Positions 1-12,746 of a stretch of DNA of 64,000 nt are shown in pieces; position 1 is the first letter of the stretch, and every line of letters starts with the position of its first letter. The stretch spans positions 62,001 through 126,000 of the forward strand of contig JARBJD010000199.1 in the NCBI GenBank assembly GCA_033064195.1, read 5' to 3'. A program made the position numbers and the translations under genes. The DNA is from Blattamonas nauphoetae. Taxonomy: Eukaryota; Preaxostyla; Oxymonadida. The notes below the pieces were generated by a model, which saw only the letters and a list, made by a program, of their open reading frames with translations, made no database searches and had not been told where the DNA came from.

Positions 1-165
1 GTGATAGTTATTAAGGATTTCGAATCGGAGCCTCACATTCTTGAAGGGCAGATCCTCCCTTGACTGCTCCGCCTGTAGCAACAGTTGGGAAAATAGATGC
101 CAAGAATGTTATCAATCGATTGTGTATGTTCCAACCCTCAGATGCTCGACTTTTGGAGGTATCTC

Positions 166-246
166 ACCACCAGACACACTGGACCACCGCCAGACATATC
201 GGACCACCACCAGATACAATGGACTTCGCCAGACACACTGGACCCA
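166..246. repeat. Short tandem repeat, about 20 bp x 4
   Basis: Four imperfect copies of a unit of about 20 bp with the core CCAGACACACTGGACCAC lie head to tail. The copies differ at several positions, so the array is old. No convincing gene covers it; short ORFs cross it in all three forward frames, as expected for an unselected repeat. Confidence 0.7.
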
Positions 247-288
247 TGCCGTGTTATCATACCTAATGATGAGATTTTCCCTCTTTCT

Positions 289-345
289 GTCAAAGTGACG
301 AGTAATATCACAGTGAAAGTCAGACGTTCATTCCTCCCATGAGCC
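289..345 (+). repeat. Fragment of the LMBR1-gene 3' flank
   Basis: About 40 bp beginning CAAAGTGACGAGTAATATCA nearly matches the sequence just outside the 3' end of the LMBR1-like gene (near 36801) and the same flank carried by the two LMBR1 remnants at 20698 and 29338. It is the fourth occurrence of this piece in the window and sits about 240 bp upstream of HRF copy 1. It is read as a leftover of the same segmental duplications. Confidence 0.6.
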
Positions 346-580
346 CTGCACAGGGCTGTTGGGCATCACCTTGAAACTGGTCAACTCAGTATCACTCATC
401 TGGAGATGGAAAATGATTGTGTGTCGGCTTGGCACAGGCTGGGGGATGATATTTCACATCAAAAAATGGGGCACAGAAGAGAAGATTTGTGGAGGAAGAC
501 TCAACCATCCGGTCTTCTATTGACACAGTAGACATCTCCCCATCTATTCATCGTTCCAGAATACCATATTCGTCAACAAG

Positions 581-2906
581 ATGTCTTCACATACCAAAGT
601 TGGTAGCTCAAAAGCGAAAGAAACAGTTTGGCGACTTTGTCTCGATATCACTCTGAACTGTTTTCAGAACTCGATCGAAGCATTTCTACGCCATTTGTGT
701 GGAGAGTGCAAACCACTACGTCCATTAATACTAGATTCACTCCAAGTTCTTGCGAAAGGTCTGTCTCGACTTGAATGTGTTTCATTCTCGTTTATGATTT
801 TGACAGAATCTGATTGGGCCCTCTCAACAATTCTTGATGTGGAATACATCAGACCTCTTGAGGAATATTGTGAACAGACCGAACCATGTGATGTTCCAGT
901 GTGATTCATGTTTCTTCATCATTTCTCAGATTTCACTCCCACAATTGTTGCTTCTGATTGGTCTGCCAATGTTTTCCTCTCTTCATCATTGTTTATTCGT
1001 GATTTCTTCGATCAGGGAAAACATCAGAAGATGAATTGGATCGCATTCGTGAATCGTCGATCCCATCTTTCTTTCTCAAGTGGATGATCTCTATTTCGGA
1101 TAACAATTTGCTCACTGAAGTTTGTCTTCCTCCCTTTTTCCATTATTTTGTCTCAGATCGCAGATTGTCTGTTATTGTTGACTTCCACACCTCAATCGTC
1201 TTCCACCTTCCTCGCCCACTACAAAACCGAAATTCTCGCATTTATCGATCATTGTGAGAGTGTCAAGTCAAATATTCCACATTTGAAGATTCTCACTCAA
1301 CTGTGTTTCTCGCCACATCTCGATGTGTCGAGAATGGCTCTCAAAGCGCTCACTACTCGATGCAAGTCTGATTATAAAACCCAATTATCCCTCCAAGAAC
1401 TCAAAGTACCTTCTGCTTCGACTGACACTTCCTCGGAGCTTATCCCGTTCGCAGAACGACTGTGTTCCACACTGGCCGAGCATGTTTCCGAAATGAAGTC
1501 ACTCTTCATCGAATCCTCACCTGGCGATCCAACCAACTCTGCTCTCTCCACAACACCTCCCGAAAACTCAACACATCTCACCCGAGACACTGCGTTGGAA
1601 CTGCTATGTGAAGAACTCGCTCTCCTCGACTCAATCAAATTAAACAGGTCCTCCATCGTTGAAAAAGTCTGCTTTTGACTCTTCTCATCTTTTCTGATTA
1701 TTTCAACACATTCCCTCAGAATTTTGCCACAAAAATCTTGTTGAATGTCGAATCCAGTGACTTTTTGAACCTGATTCCTTCGCTTATACAAGCGTGCGAT
1801 CCAAAAGTCATTCACAACGTCTCATTTCTTCATCCTCATTCTTCCAGATTATTTGGTGCCTCACGAATGAATCTACGACCTCCACGGATGACAGAGACTA
1901 CATATATACTCAAACATGTCTTGTCGACAAACTTGCCCCATCCCTCCGTCTTGACACTCCATTTCTCCATCCACTCCTCTTCTTCTATCGCAACATGCTC
2001 ATCGGGCGAGAATCAGACCAACTTTTTGACCCAATTCTCATCTCTGTTCTGAAACTTGTTTCTTCAATGACTGACTACACGGTTTTTCTGTCCATCCCTC
2101 GCATCGATTCAACAAACTTCAAATCGCCTCTCGAAGATGCTATGGTGATCATTCATGACCTCATTGGCCCAATATTTGAACGAACACATCTTTTGATGGA
2201 ATCTTCTTTCCTTCAAGACTGTAAAAAGTTCCTCATCGATCCACGCTATTCTCTCGAACACTATTCTGTGATAAAAATTCTCTATCGACTCTCGTATCTT
2301 GAATATCCCGATGTCTCCCCAAGTTATATCGCTAATCACTTCGAAAGCAGTTCAACCGCCACAACTGTGTTCCAAACATTCAAACAATCGTCTCTGACCA
2401 TTCAAGACAGAGGTTCTGACGGAGTATTCTTCTTCTGCCTCAGGATGATCGTAAATCTCATCTTCAGTTCTGGTTCTCTCGCTATCTCCTTCCTCGACGC
2501 CGGGTTGCTTACTCCCCTTCAAACTGTTCTCTCCAACGTTCATCAGAGAATTTACACTGAAATAATGTACGTTTTCACGAACCTATCCGATTGTAGTGTA
2601 GATGTTGTGCTCAAAACGTTGATTTCCGGCAACATTCCTTACTTTTTGGCCCATTTTCTGGGCAGGATCACAAACGCCTATGATCTCGCTACTCTCCTCG
2701 CTTCTGTGGAACGTTTTGCCATTATTTCCAAAAGGTCAGCACAGATATCCGAAATAGCGCATCTTCAGTTGGATTCAACATTCATTCAGCAAGCGGCCAA
2801 ATCCGATCTTCCCAATCTGGTTTCTGCACTAATTTCGCACAACAATGCCATGATCAAGCATTATGCGGAGAGAGCCTTAACTTCCTTGACGGACTTTGAG
2901 AAATAG
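581..2906 (+). CDS. HRF family copy 1 (helical-repeat-like protein, function unknown), multi-exon
   Basis: I do not recognise the function. Exons 581-898, 930-960, 1016-1119, 1157-1666, 1720-1818 and 1848-2906 join in one frame (2121 nt, 706 aa) after removing five GT-AG introns of 29-55 nt (899-929, 961-1015, 1120-1156, 1667-1719, 1819-1847). The same 31-, 104- and 510-nt exons recur in three paralogues here, which strongly supports the model. The protein is Leu/Ser/His-rich with predicted alternating helices (HEAT/ARM-like by eye), without membrane segments or catalytic motifs. Its last 350 residues differ from the other copies and lack their EWEVGW and EGWLMKK motifs, so the C-terminus was replaced or diverged. 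The start is uncertain: paralogy suggests an earlier exon ending near 638, with a possible extra intron at 639-667. The frame ends in TAG. Confidence 0.72.
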
Positions 2907-3248
2907 AAGTCTTATCTCCAAACGAGATGGAACATCCTTTGTCACTTCGATTACTGTCAATTCACAGGAAATTTACTCAAACTATCTTCATTTTTTCTTT
3001 CAAAACCATATTCGGAAGATATATCAGAAGGGAGGTGAGTCGAGGGATGGTTGCCAGGTCATTGGGGGGGCATTTTTCTGGAGGGAGTTGGCGGAGTGTG
3101 GTGCCTCAGCCGTTATGACTGCCTCTATATTCGTGTAAACACTTCACACATTCTCAAGAATGTATCTGTCACATTTGAGGAAATAGTTCAGTTAATGAAT
3201 GATGAAATGCTGGTTTAGAGTTTGTGAATTGATGTTCAAAAAAAGAAT
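2907..3248. other. Intergenic, no feature seen
   Basis: This lies between the 3' ends of HRF copy 1 and the convergent RHS-type gene. Short ORFs exist but show no paralogue or motif. If UAR were sense, both flanking genes would extend into this stretch. Confidence 0.5.
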
Positions 3249-6200
3249 CTACTTCCTGCGTTTTGAATCTTTCCGTCTTTCCTCTTCCTCCCGATTCTGT
3301 CGACGCTCGCCTTCAACGACGAGTCTCCTGAGTTGTTCTTCCTCTTCTGCCTGCTCCTTTGCCTTCCTCTCCACCGCTTTTTGTCTCAGCTTGTCTCTTG
3401 ATACGTGGCGCAGACTGACAAAGCGACACTCACCGCAGAATCCGATGTTTATTCGACGACCACTCCTTTCATACACCTGAGGCTGCACCACATTTGGGTA
3501 GTAATATGCAATAGGCCTCTCAAAGATTTTCGACAGGGATGGGAAGTCGTGATCTTCAACCAATCGAGGCCTGATGTGATCCACAAAGAATCTCCTTCTT
3601 TGATCTTCGGAAAGGTCATTTGGGATCTCAATTCCAGCACGTGCCAGATCTTCATCGGTTAGTTGTTCCAACACTGCATAGAGCCAGCAGTTTCCATCTC
3701 CTTCGACATCATCAACAAATTGCTGTCCAAATCGTTCTCTGAAGGTTTGTAGATCGATTGTCGTTCTGTTCGAGAAGTCCAGGCTTGAAGAAAGAGTCAT
3801 CGGCAATGACCGGTCGATGGATGCTCTCGTCTCGCCTTTGGAACGGGAGTCCTGCGATCCCAAATCAATCTCGTCATTTCCTGTCGTCCTCTTCCTGACA
3901 CCTTCATGAAATGTGAGGTTTGCTCTTTCAAATAGACCCATCTCTTCCTTCTGTTTGCAAATCATCACGACATTTGCATCAAGATTGGATGTCGCGGTCT
4001 CCAAAGAGCTCAATTCGCAAATCATCTCAAACAAAGCGTTGATCATGTGATCGTTGCCTGTTTCCTGTAATTTCTGAGGGAACACTTCAACGATCGCAGA
4101 AATCCAGTCAACAAGGAGCTGGACACTCATCCTCACCTCGTTTCGACTGACAGTCCTCTCATGATTCTTTGAGGATCGAGGCTCTGAGCTGAGAGTCTGT
4201 TGATGTTCTTGCACAAAAGCACGCCAATGCTCGTAGTAACTGTGTGCGGTGTTGAGGACGTTCCCGATCGCTTCGGTCGCAACACCAATGTCGAGCTCCT
4301 CGATTTGCTTCGTTTGAGACTTCAATGGCAGCATCATGGGCGTGTCTTTCATGATTCCTTCCATCCGATTGATATATGTCAGTTCACGCAGCAATCTGCT
4401 GACTTCATCCATATCCCCTGCGTCCCAGGCAATCTGCAACTGCAAAGTAAATCCTTCTTTCAGCACTTGCAAAAGAGCGTTCGTCGTCATTGCTCTTCGG
4501 GATCCATTCGTCTGTTGCATGTCAACGATGTGGACACCTCCAAGCATGCCCAGATACCATCTCAACAGCGTCACACAATCTTGAACCCGTTTGAGACTGA
4601 ATTGGAGTCTGTGGAATGACGGGCTCAAGACAAGTGGCAGGCCTCGCCTTTTCTGATTCCATTGTTCCCAAGTGGCCCCAAAGCAGTTTCGAGCATTCAC
4701 TGCAACTGCTTCCAGATTGTCAAACACACGAGAGTTGTCTTCAGAATCTCTGCCGAGTGCGTGAATCAATTCACATTCCACCGCAGCCGTGTCATTCAGC
4801 TCCACAAGTTGCTTTGATCGAACGAAAAACAAGATCGCGGCTTCGACATCTCCATTTTGGAGAGATAACCGTGATCTCAGAAGGAGTCCTTTCGCTAAAA
4901 TGCATATCAGCTGTGATTTCATTGTCTCGTCTCCAGAGGTTTTCATCATTTCGATCTGTTTGTTTTCATCTATCTGAAGTGTAACATCCATACCAATGGG
5001 ATGTTCCTTGCGATTCAGCGATTGCCAAAACGATTCGTATTCGATGCGTTTCGAACGGAGAGGATCTGTCCCTTCCTCCAGGCGAACACTGACACGGTCT
5101 CGCCTGCCATTTGCACCTGCAGGAAACATGAATTGTCTTTGATGTTTGGGGTCTGTGATATCCACACTTGGCTCATCATACTCCAACGATTCGAACGGCT
5201 GCTCTGAAAGCTGGATTGGTCTGTACCCCCATGACCCGTCTTGAACATAGCTCAATTTGCGCCGTTGAGCCCACAGACTGTGTGTTTCGATGACTTCTGA
5301 TTGATCACTCAGTAATCTTGACATCGCATGTGCGTCTTCAGACGGAAATTGATTTCGAGTTGATAAGATCCGATTTTTGATTGAGTGTCGACAACAAGGC
5401 AATCGATAGACATCTGGCATATCAGGAATTTCACTCGTACATGTGACCTGAACATAATCTTCTTGATGCGAAGATGATTGCCCACAGGGCTGCAATCCAC
5501 TGCCAACTTTCTTTTGTTTGGAGAGAGGATGTTGCTCGAAAGGAACGTGTTCTTCGGTTAAATAAAGTTCCGGATCGTTTGAACGTGCCAGGTCATCAAT
5601 CAGTTCGTAGGTGATGTCAATCGATGGAATTCGGTATTTCATCTGGCCACAAACATGGTTTGGAAAGTTCTTGACGACGAGTGATCCACAAAAGGCACAG
5701 CGGACGGCATGCGGATTCCGGTTGACTGGAAGATCAATGAAGCGAGCCAAGACCGGAGCAGCGCTTGCTGTCATCGCAGGGAGTCCGATGGTTCCAACAT
5801 CAACACCTCCCTTTGCTTCGAACTGTCCAATAAACCTGTTCTGCACGGCGATGAACGACTCCAGCTTTTGGATCCTTCGGAGTTGGAAGGAGGAGTATCC
5901 TCTCAAATCTGTGACGATGAACGCCGGAAAGATTTGGACTCGTTTCAAACGGTATTGTGTGGCCAGGTCGTAACACCATCTCTTCATCAAGTTGACGCCT
6001 TCGTCGGACATGTCGTAATTCGATCCAGTCCTGCCTTTGAGGAAGAAGACGCCGAGTGAGTGGAGATCTGGTGAGTCCCTCTCGAATCTGAACATCAGAA
6101 GCATCGAATCAAACCCCGCCTTTCGTGGAAGATCTGGGACGAGGTGAGTCGTGACAACTTGAAATCGAGCCCAATTGGGACGATGTTTTCCAGCCACAAA

Positions 6201-8111
6201 ATCTTCGTCTGCGTCTGATTGTTCATCCATTTCGATTGAAAGCTCAAGGGCTGTCAGAGCCTCTTTATCGAGGCAACACTGGAAGAGGAAATCCCATTGT
6301 GGATGATACCCTGTGGCATCATCTTGGTTGATTGTGCCAACGATCAGCGAAGTCTTCATTGTTTGAGGGAGGCTGGCTGTCGTTTTGGGGAACAAAACAG
6401 ATGGCGGGATGAATGTGAGTGATTCAATCGGTCTCACATTCTTCAAAACGAGTCCTTTCTCGACAGTACTCAAATATGCTTCTTTGTTGCCTTCGGCTGT
6501 TCGATCTGGCACGATTTGGGACGCCTCCTGAGTCGCATATTGGGTGAACCAGTTCATGGGATCAAATTGTGGAGAAGATGCGTGGGTGTAGCGATAATTC
6601 AGTTTCGCTGGCGTGCCATTGGTCAGAGAATTCTCACGAATCACAGTGTGTGGATCAAACACATGCCTGAGAATCATTCCATGATAGTGGACCGACAATT
6701 GTGATCTCATCATCAGCGAATATTTGTCCGTGTTGAAATTATAGGGACACGGAATTGCATTGAACATGTGAATCATTTCGGGAAATAAGAGTGTCGGCAC
6801 ATTGTACATGAAAACCGGAGCAATGCGATGATCGGGCAGATTTATCTTTTCCCATCTTTTCTCCACAGGAGATGTCAGTAGAACAACATGTTCACAGTCA
6901 GGAATGTTGGTGCTGCGAAGATTATAGCTGTTGGAAGAAGCAGAATGTGAAGAAGAGAACAAAGATACTCGTCTACAATATGCCATGTTGTTCCTCGAAG
7001 TCGATTCTCAACTTGATTGTTGTGGTTCACAAAGAGTTTGAAGAAGTGCGGGAAGTGATGGATGCTTGGTATGATCAGTTTTCCGATGCGGCGAGATGAT
7101 TTATATTTTGTGTTTGGGTCATACACTTTGTTTTCCGATGTTGGGGGACACATGAAAACGTCATAAGTGTAGCAGAATGTATCTCTTTCGATGTGTACAA
7201 CTGTATCGTCTCCTCTATTGATTGTGATGGTCGCCTGTCCAATTGGATCTAATTTTTCGCGTTGCAATGATTCCTCATCGTAATCACAAGGAATCTGCTT
7301 TGTGTTATCGTTGATCTTATTCCGATTCCGAAAGATGAATGATGGTTCACCTTTTCGCGCCGTTTTCACTTCCTGAAAAAGTGAAAATTGAACAAAAGGA
7401 ACAAACATTGACACCAAGAGTCATAGTCAAAGCGATTAGAGGCATTCGAAGCACAGATTTCCCAATCCCAGGTGTTCCAGTCACAATATGAAAGATGGCT
7501 TCATTCAATATGTGCAAGGAGCATGTGTTTGCATATCCATTGGAGTTGAAGAGGATGTGAGAAAACAACGAGTACGTCGACGGACGAAAGAGAAAGTCGA
7601 TGGGCGGTAAGCGACAATTGTTTTTGCCTTGGATTGTTGAGATAGACTTGTACATATAATTGGCTTTATTGAATGGCTTCACGTGTTCTGTGTCTTCTTC
7701 AAAATTGGGGATCTCTGTTTGGTGGAGTGGACCGATTGATGAATCAATTGAAATTTGGAGGTTTCTGAAGATCATTTGATCCTCTTTCTGTTGTCTTTCA
7801 ATTTTCGCGTTTGCTTCCGTTATTGACGATACCAATGCATTGCGTAAATTGGTATATAGTCGATGGTATTCTTTAGAAGCAAAGTCTTGTTTGGGAGTTG
7901 ACCACCAATTGACATATGAATCACAACTGGATTGAGTAGAGTTTGTGACTTCACCAGGAAGCGAAAAGTAGGCGGACATAAATCTGTTGTATTGTTTTCG
8001 AATTTTCTTGTCGCTGGGAGAGTTCTGAACGAGATCGTGGAGTTCATCGAGCTCATCCAAGACATTGGAGATGAGAAGCATTTCATCTATTTCATCAATT
8101 TGTGGATTCAT
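3249..8111 (-). CDS. RHS/Crinkler-type P-loop NTPase with C-terminal OTU-like domain, three exons
   Basis: Exons 8111-7407, 7372-6969 and 6927-3249 join to 4788 nt (1595 aa) once two GT-AG introns are removed: 7406-7373 (34 nt, GTTTGT...TTTCAG) and 6968-6928 (41 nt, GTATCT...CAACAG). Splicing restores the module order of RHS/Crinkler NTPases: Walker A GTPGIGKS (about residues 219-226), a Walker-B-like WHIVDDY, then HVVLLTSPVEKRW (sensor strand) and MYNVPTLLFPEM (the family's YxxPxWxxEE-like motif). Further on are a CxxC-x10-HxC putative zinc knuckle (near 5650-5710) and an OTU-like segment with GDGNCWLYAV (near 3690). The usual OTU His region reads GECRFVSL instead of HY, so peptidase activity is doubtful. 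A Glu/Arg-rich tail follows. Known relatives combine an NTPase with effector or nuclease domains; the cellular role here is unknown. It is convergent with HRF copy 1. TAG stop. Confidence 0.75.
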
Positions 8112-9690
8112 TGAACGACGCTTTTCAAACTAGGCAGATGAGTAATTTTTGTCTCCTGAGAACCCTTTATTTGGAATCCCTTCAGACCTTATATTTAACT
8201 CGTGGTGTGTGCCACATTATCTCGATGAAATATCTCTACTAACAATCACAACTGTCATTCAAGTCCCACCTATGTTCATGAACACATTCCGATGATTATG
8301 ACGATAAAAACTGAGAAAAAGTGAAAAATAAAAGGATGGTGAGAATGGGCCTATAAGGGCATTGACCAATTATGGTCGAGAAGACGCAATTTTTGTGGGC
8401 GAGCAGATTAACAATCCGATTTCTTCAATCACTCCCATCTCTGTCCGGAACGACTGTGAATCGAACCGTCCTCTTCTGAATCCGTTGGTGATCACCGGTA
8501 TTAGGGATGAGCAACGGACGGACAAAAAGACGTTCAACTCGGACAACGGACAGCGGACATGTCCAAGTGAAAAAGAAGTGCTTCATGTGGCCTAAATCAA
8601 CGTGATTGACACTGAATTCGTTCATAAATAAGTGAATAATTGTAATCAAATTCAGATTTTGTCTTTCATAAAAATGATAAAAGAGTACTAGAGAATTCGG
8701 ACAAAATGACCCATTAATTGCAGAAATGTCCAAGCTTGTCCGATCTTGGACATTCACTCAATTGTTGAAAAAACGAATCATCTGAATTTCTTCACAATCC
8801 AATTGTGATCAGTTCAAAACGGACAAAACTGTCCTGTCCTGGACATGTCCGGATCGTCCTCCCCATCGGATGTTGACTTCGACTCACATTTTCTCTCAGA
8901 GACCATTACATCGCAATTCGAATTCCCTTGTCCATTCCACACTTCTTTTATCCAATTGTCACTCATTGCTGTCTCCATTGACTTTCAAACTTGTGGAGAT
9001 CTCCACAATTCACACTTTGCCCATCTCCTCACTCTCGATGATGTCACACTGAATTGACACATGGAAAATGAACAATATTAGTATTCCTTTTTCTTATCGT
9101 TTCACTCTTCTCTACCTCTTTCTCTTCATTTGTCTGTAATAGATGATAAGATCTTTCTCCAATCAGAAATGGACATAAATAGAAGAAATCTGGATCACAA
9201 ACAACATCAGTATGCATCTTTTTTCTTTCTCCACTCATATTCATCGATTAGTCTCATTACACGCCTCCTCTTTTCTTCCAAACAAAACGCAGAAGATCAA
9301 GGACATCACATTCCCGACACTGTCCACAATTCTGCTTTTCTCATTGTCAGTTCATTATCTGAAGGAAAGGTTCACATCTTCAGACTCGACACAATGTCTA
9401 ATTCACTCAGAATCGAGAACCGCCTTGAGATCAAACTGAAGGAGTCTCTGAACATCACAGCATATTTTTGATCAATCTCCGAAACGAACCGTGAAGTGCG
9501 ACTTTGTCAACACTCCATTATTCTGTTCGGATTCGCAATCGATGAGGAGCCGACCCCAGAAAAGTGCAACAATCAGGACGGATTTCCACGCGTACTCGAC
9601 TTAAACAACCATCAATTTCATGCGCAACAGTACCTAGTCTCATCTACCACGCTGAATCTTTGAGGAAAATGAACAAGAATCTGTCACATA
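8112..9690. other. Mostly non-coding, with a GGACA/TGTCC-rich patch
   Basis: No ORF here has a recognisable motif. The left part is the 5' flank of the minus-strand RHS-type gene. Between about 8503 and 8870 the words GGACA and TGTCC recur many times in both orientations, starting at TAGGGATGAGCAACGGACGG, which resembles a hAT terminus; no matching far end was found. A run near 9479-9660 is open for about 60 codons without an ATG and could be a decayed exon. Confidence 0.4.
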
Positions 9691-9696
9691 TAGTCG

Positions 9697-10215
9697 GTGG
9701 ACGAAAATCATCATCATGAGTCTCTGACGGGGAAGAACAAAGCCAACCACCATGACGAAACGACAAACTTCATATTTATCTTCACACACTGCTCTATTTT
9801 GGTATCATTGATGATACTTGATTGCGGATGGATGGGAACATCGGCTGGAAAACTCTCGAACTCCAACGTGACTGTCTCGTCGAGAACGATCATCTCAAAT
9901 CCTGAATGTTCCCCATTTATGATTGTCTGTTCTGAGGGGAACGATGACAGTTCGATTTCGATCATTGACGTTGTTCACCGATCGAGTGAACTTCGGACGC
10001 TCCTTCCTCTGACAGCCATTTCGTCGCTCAACCATCTCGACTCCTCCCAGCCGTCCTGCTCTGAGATGAACTCTGATGTCTCCGTCAGTTGCTCCGGTCT
10101 CTCGATCGACGATGCTTCCTTCGTTCTTGGATCTGGTCGTCTCCTCTCTATCCCGAAAACACCAACCGACCAACCGCACATTTGTCGTCTCCTTCAACAG
10201 GCGCGGGGAATTTGA
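9697..10215 (+). pseudogene. Beta-helix surface-protein fragment
   Basis: The 172-aa frame carries text typical of oxymonad-type beta-helix proteins: short Ser/Thr/Asn-rich repeats such as SNSNVTVSSRTIISNPECSP, then CSGLSIDDASFVLGSGRLLSI, similar to the LLLSDVELILGTGPLLDFG segment of the full gene at 12.7-16 kb. It lacks a signal peptide and transmembrane tail and runs directly into the minisatellite at 10283. It is read as a gene fragment left by recombination. An unseen upstream exon is possible. Confidence 0.6.
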
Positions 10216-10282
10216 CATCTCTGCTGTCAATGCCTGAAGAATCAATGGAATCGTTCTCTTGATTCGTCTCGTCGCTTCCCTC

Positions 10283-10940
10283 GTGTGATCATCCCCTCCC
10301 CTCACCTCGTGTGATCGTCCCCTCCCCTCGTGTGATCATCCCCTCACCTCGTGTGATCATCCCCACCACTCCCCTCGTGTGATCATCCCCACCCCTCACC
10401 TCGTGTGATCATCCCTCCCTCACCTCGTGTGATCATCCCCTCCCCCTCACCTCGTGTGATCATCCCCTCCCCTCACCTCGTGTGATCATCCCCTCCCTCA
10501 CCTCGTGTGATCATCCCCTCCCTCACCTCGTGTGATCATCCCCACCCCTCACCTCGTGTGATCATCCCCACCCCTCCCCTCGTGTGCTCATCCCCTCCCT
10601 TCACCTCGTGTGATCATCCCCTCCCCCTCACCTCGTGTGATCATCCCCACCCCTCACCTCGTGTGATCATCCCCTCCCTCACCTCGTGTGATCATCCCCT
10701 CCCTCACCTCGTGTGATCATCCCCTCCCCCTCACCTCGTGTGATCATCCCCTCCCTCACCTCGTGTGATCATCCCCTCCCTTCACCTCGTGTGATCATCC
10801 CCTCCCTCACCTCGTGTGATCATCCCCTCCCCCTCACCTCGTGTGATCATCCCTCCCTCACCTCGTGTGATCATCCCCACCCCTCCCCTCGTGTGCTCAT
10901 TCCCTCCCCTCACCTCGTGTGCTCATTCCCTCTTGCCCCT
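10283..10940. repeat. Minisatellite, about 27 copies of a 20-27 bp unit
   Basis: The unit core CTCGTGTGATCATCCC is very regular and contains the palindrome TGATCA. The spacer between cores is C/T/A-rich and varies from about 5 to 11 bp, so total unit length varies. A few units have TGCTCA instead. The array replaces the downstream part of the beta-helix fragment at 9697-10215. Reading frames through it exist on the plus strand only because it lacks stops; they are not genes. Confidence 0.9.
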
Positions 10941-11163
10941 TCGCACGGTCATCACAGCCTATCCACACTCCAAAACGTCACTTTCCCACCTCATCCTCTT
11001 AAATTGCTTTTTCTTCCTCATTTTCACGCATCCACATGTAACCTTCCTATTTCACTCTTATTGCTTTCGTCATTACTTTATTAATTCCTGGGTTTAGTCG
11101 TCTACAGAAAGAATTGGTTGATCAAGCCCATCGTTGCGACTTACGAGTGGTGACCTCCTAATT

Positions 11164-11190
11164 AGGCGCTGTCCGAGGACGGACAGCGCC
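11164..11190. repeat. Perfect 11-bp hairpin
   Basis: GGCGCTGTCCG, a 4-nt loop AGGA, then CGGACAGCGCC form a perfect stem-loop. Five bases on lies TTGTCCGGACAATTGCTCCT (11196-11215), of which 19 bases recur inverted at 50083-50101. It sits just beyond the 3' end of the transposase remnant and could be a transposon subterminal structure or a terminator-like hairpin. Confidence 0.6.
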
Positions 11191-11349
11191 TCACCTTGTC
11201 CGGACAATTGCTCCTCACTAACCGGTATGTCATGTTGATCGCCCCAATGACATTTCATCTTCATCATTTCGGACTTATTCCAGCAAATATAAATAGTCAA
11301 TTATCAAAAAACTGTGGAATGTAAGTAAAACAAGAATATAATCAACTCC

Positions 11350-12746
11350 TTACTGTCTGTACTTCGGAGCCCATCGAGTGGGGAACTGCTGCCTATTCAT
11401 AAAACCAAACAACGGGTTCCGATCATCCTCACTTTTCTCCTTCTGTGATTCTTCCTCATCAGGGATGCAATGCTCTTCCATCTCTGTGAATACATCTTCA
11501 TTGAGCGCAACAGTCCGTTTGCCTTTTGTCTCCTTTATTGTGAAGCCAGCATCGCGAAAAGCCAACCGGTTCTTTTTTTCGTCTGTACAACTTGCTAGTG
11601 TCAGGGCAGCTTCGCTAAATCGGTTTGTTTGCGTTCTAGCATCTTGTATTTCATTATCTTTTCGTTCCATTTGCTTCAGGGCGGTGAAGGTCAGTTGGTC
11701 ACATGGCTGAGTGAGATGGGAAGATGCAGGGGGGAAGGTGAATAGGATGATGTTGTTAACTGCAAGGTTTTGCTTTATCTTCTCAGTTTTATGAATTTCA
11801 AGATTGTCCGCCAGGAGCACCGCGGTATTGTCAAGGAGGTTTTGTTGGACACGGACTTTTGCACGTGTGGGATGAACTGTTCATCGATCCAGTCCATGTA
11901 TTGATCTGACTGGATCAATCCACTTTGGCTAACTCCGGTGACAGCATCTATATTTCCTTTCTTCACCTCCTGCGCAACCTTTCCGTCGAGTTTGTTCGCT
12001 TTGATGACGATCAATGGTTTTACAGCTCTGCCTTCAAACGGTATGCAAGCTAATATACCGGTCACTTTTTTACTTGCACTAGTTTTGAATCGGGGTGGAG
12101 CAGATTCCTTTTTTACCACAACTCTCTTTGTCCCGACGGATCCAGCCTTTTTCAACAGACTTTCATCGCAATTGAATATGAGTCGTGGATGGACACCCAC
12201 AACAGAATCTTGTAATCGTTTCTTGTATTTCCTAATCATCCTCTTTTGTAGTCGGGATCGTGAGCTTTCTAACGGCTTGGCAATTGTGCGTGTAAGAGTC
12301 TTTCTGTGCCGGCCTAAAAACCGATGAACCCATCCCTGGGTGACATTTGTATGAAATTTTTTCTTGACTAACTTGATTATCCCAGTCCTTCCTACTGGTC
12401 GATGAAGGTTCGCAAGGTTGTGTATTTCGCCAACAAGCTCGACTTCTTGATCGTCAGACAGTCTGCGATCATTTGTAATCATCCCTGCATTTCGTCGCTC
12501 TCGTTGATTCCGAATGTGCCACAAGAACTGTCGGTTGGTTCGAAAAATGTATGAGATATCTTTTATATATGCCTTCCCCAGGTAGAATCGTGTCCAATGA
12601 TCGTACGCATAGAGGAGACATTCGGAATGTGTCGACAGTTGCTTTCGAGCAAGTTGAGTGTATGCTCGTCCTCCAAGAACTTTGCCGAACTTTTCCTTAC
12701 ATCTCGCGAGTACATCCTTTTTATGTGTCTTCCAATAACTTTCCAT
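11350..12746 (-). mobile_element. pogo/Tigger-type (DDE_1) transposase, frameshifted
   Basis: Starting from the Met at 12746, the frame shows an N-terminal DNA-binding region (HTH followed by a CENP-B-like segment ending GWVHRFLGRHRKTLTRT), then the DDE_1 catalytic core: first Asp in LIFNCDES, second in VLLADNLEIH, third in HLTQPCDQ, with 35 residues between the last two (DD35D). A one-base frameshift near 11860, at a short A-run, separates the first Asp from the other two, so the enzyme would be inactive unless this is a sequencing error. The frame continues upstream without a stop into the tail of the beta-helix gene. I found no convincing terminal inverted repeats. This is a plain cut-and-paste DNA transposon remnant. 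Confidence 0.8.

Noticed and set aside
8503-8870. Complete hAT-type transposon or MITE
   Set aside because: Only one plausible terminus (TAGGGATGAGCAA) is present; I could not find a matching right end or an 8-bp target duplication.
10283-10940. CRISPR-like array
   Set aside because: The intervals between repeat cores are 5-11 bp, variable and low-complexity, not unique spacers of constant length, and the context is eukaryotic.
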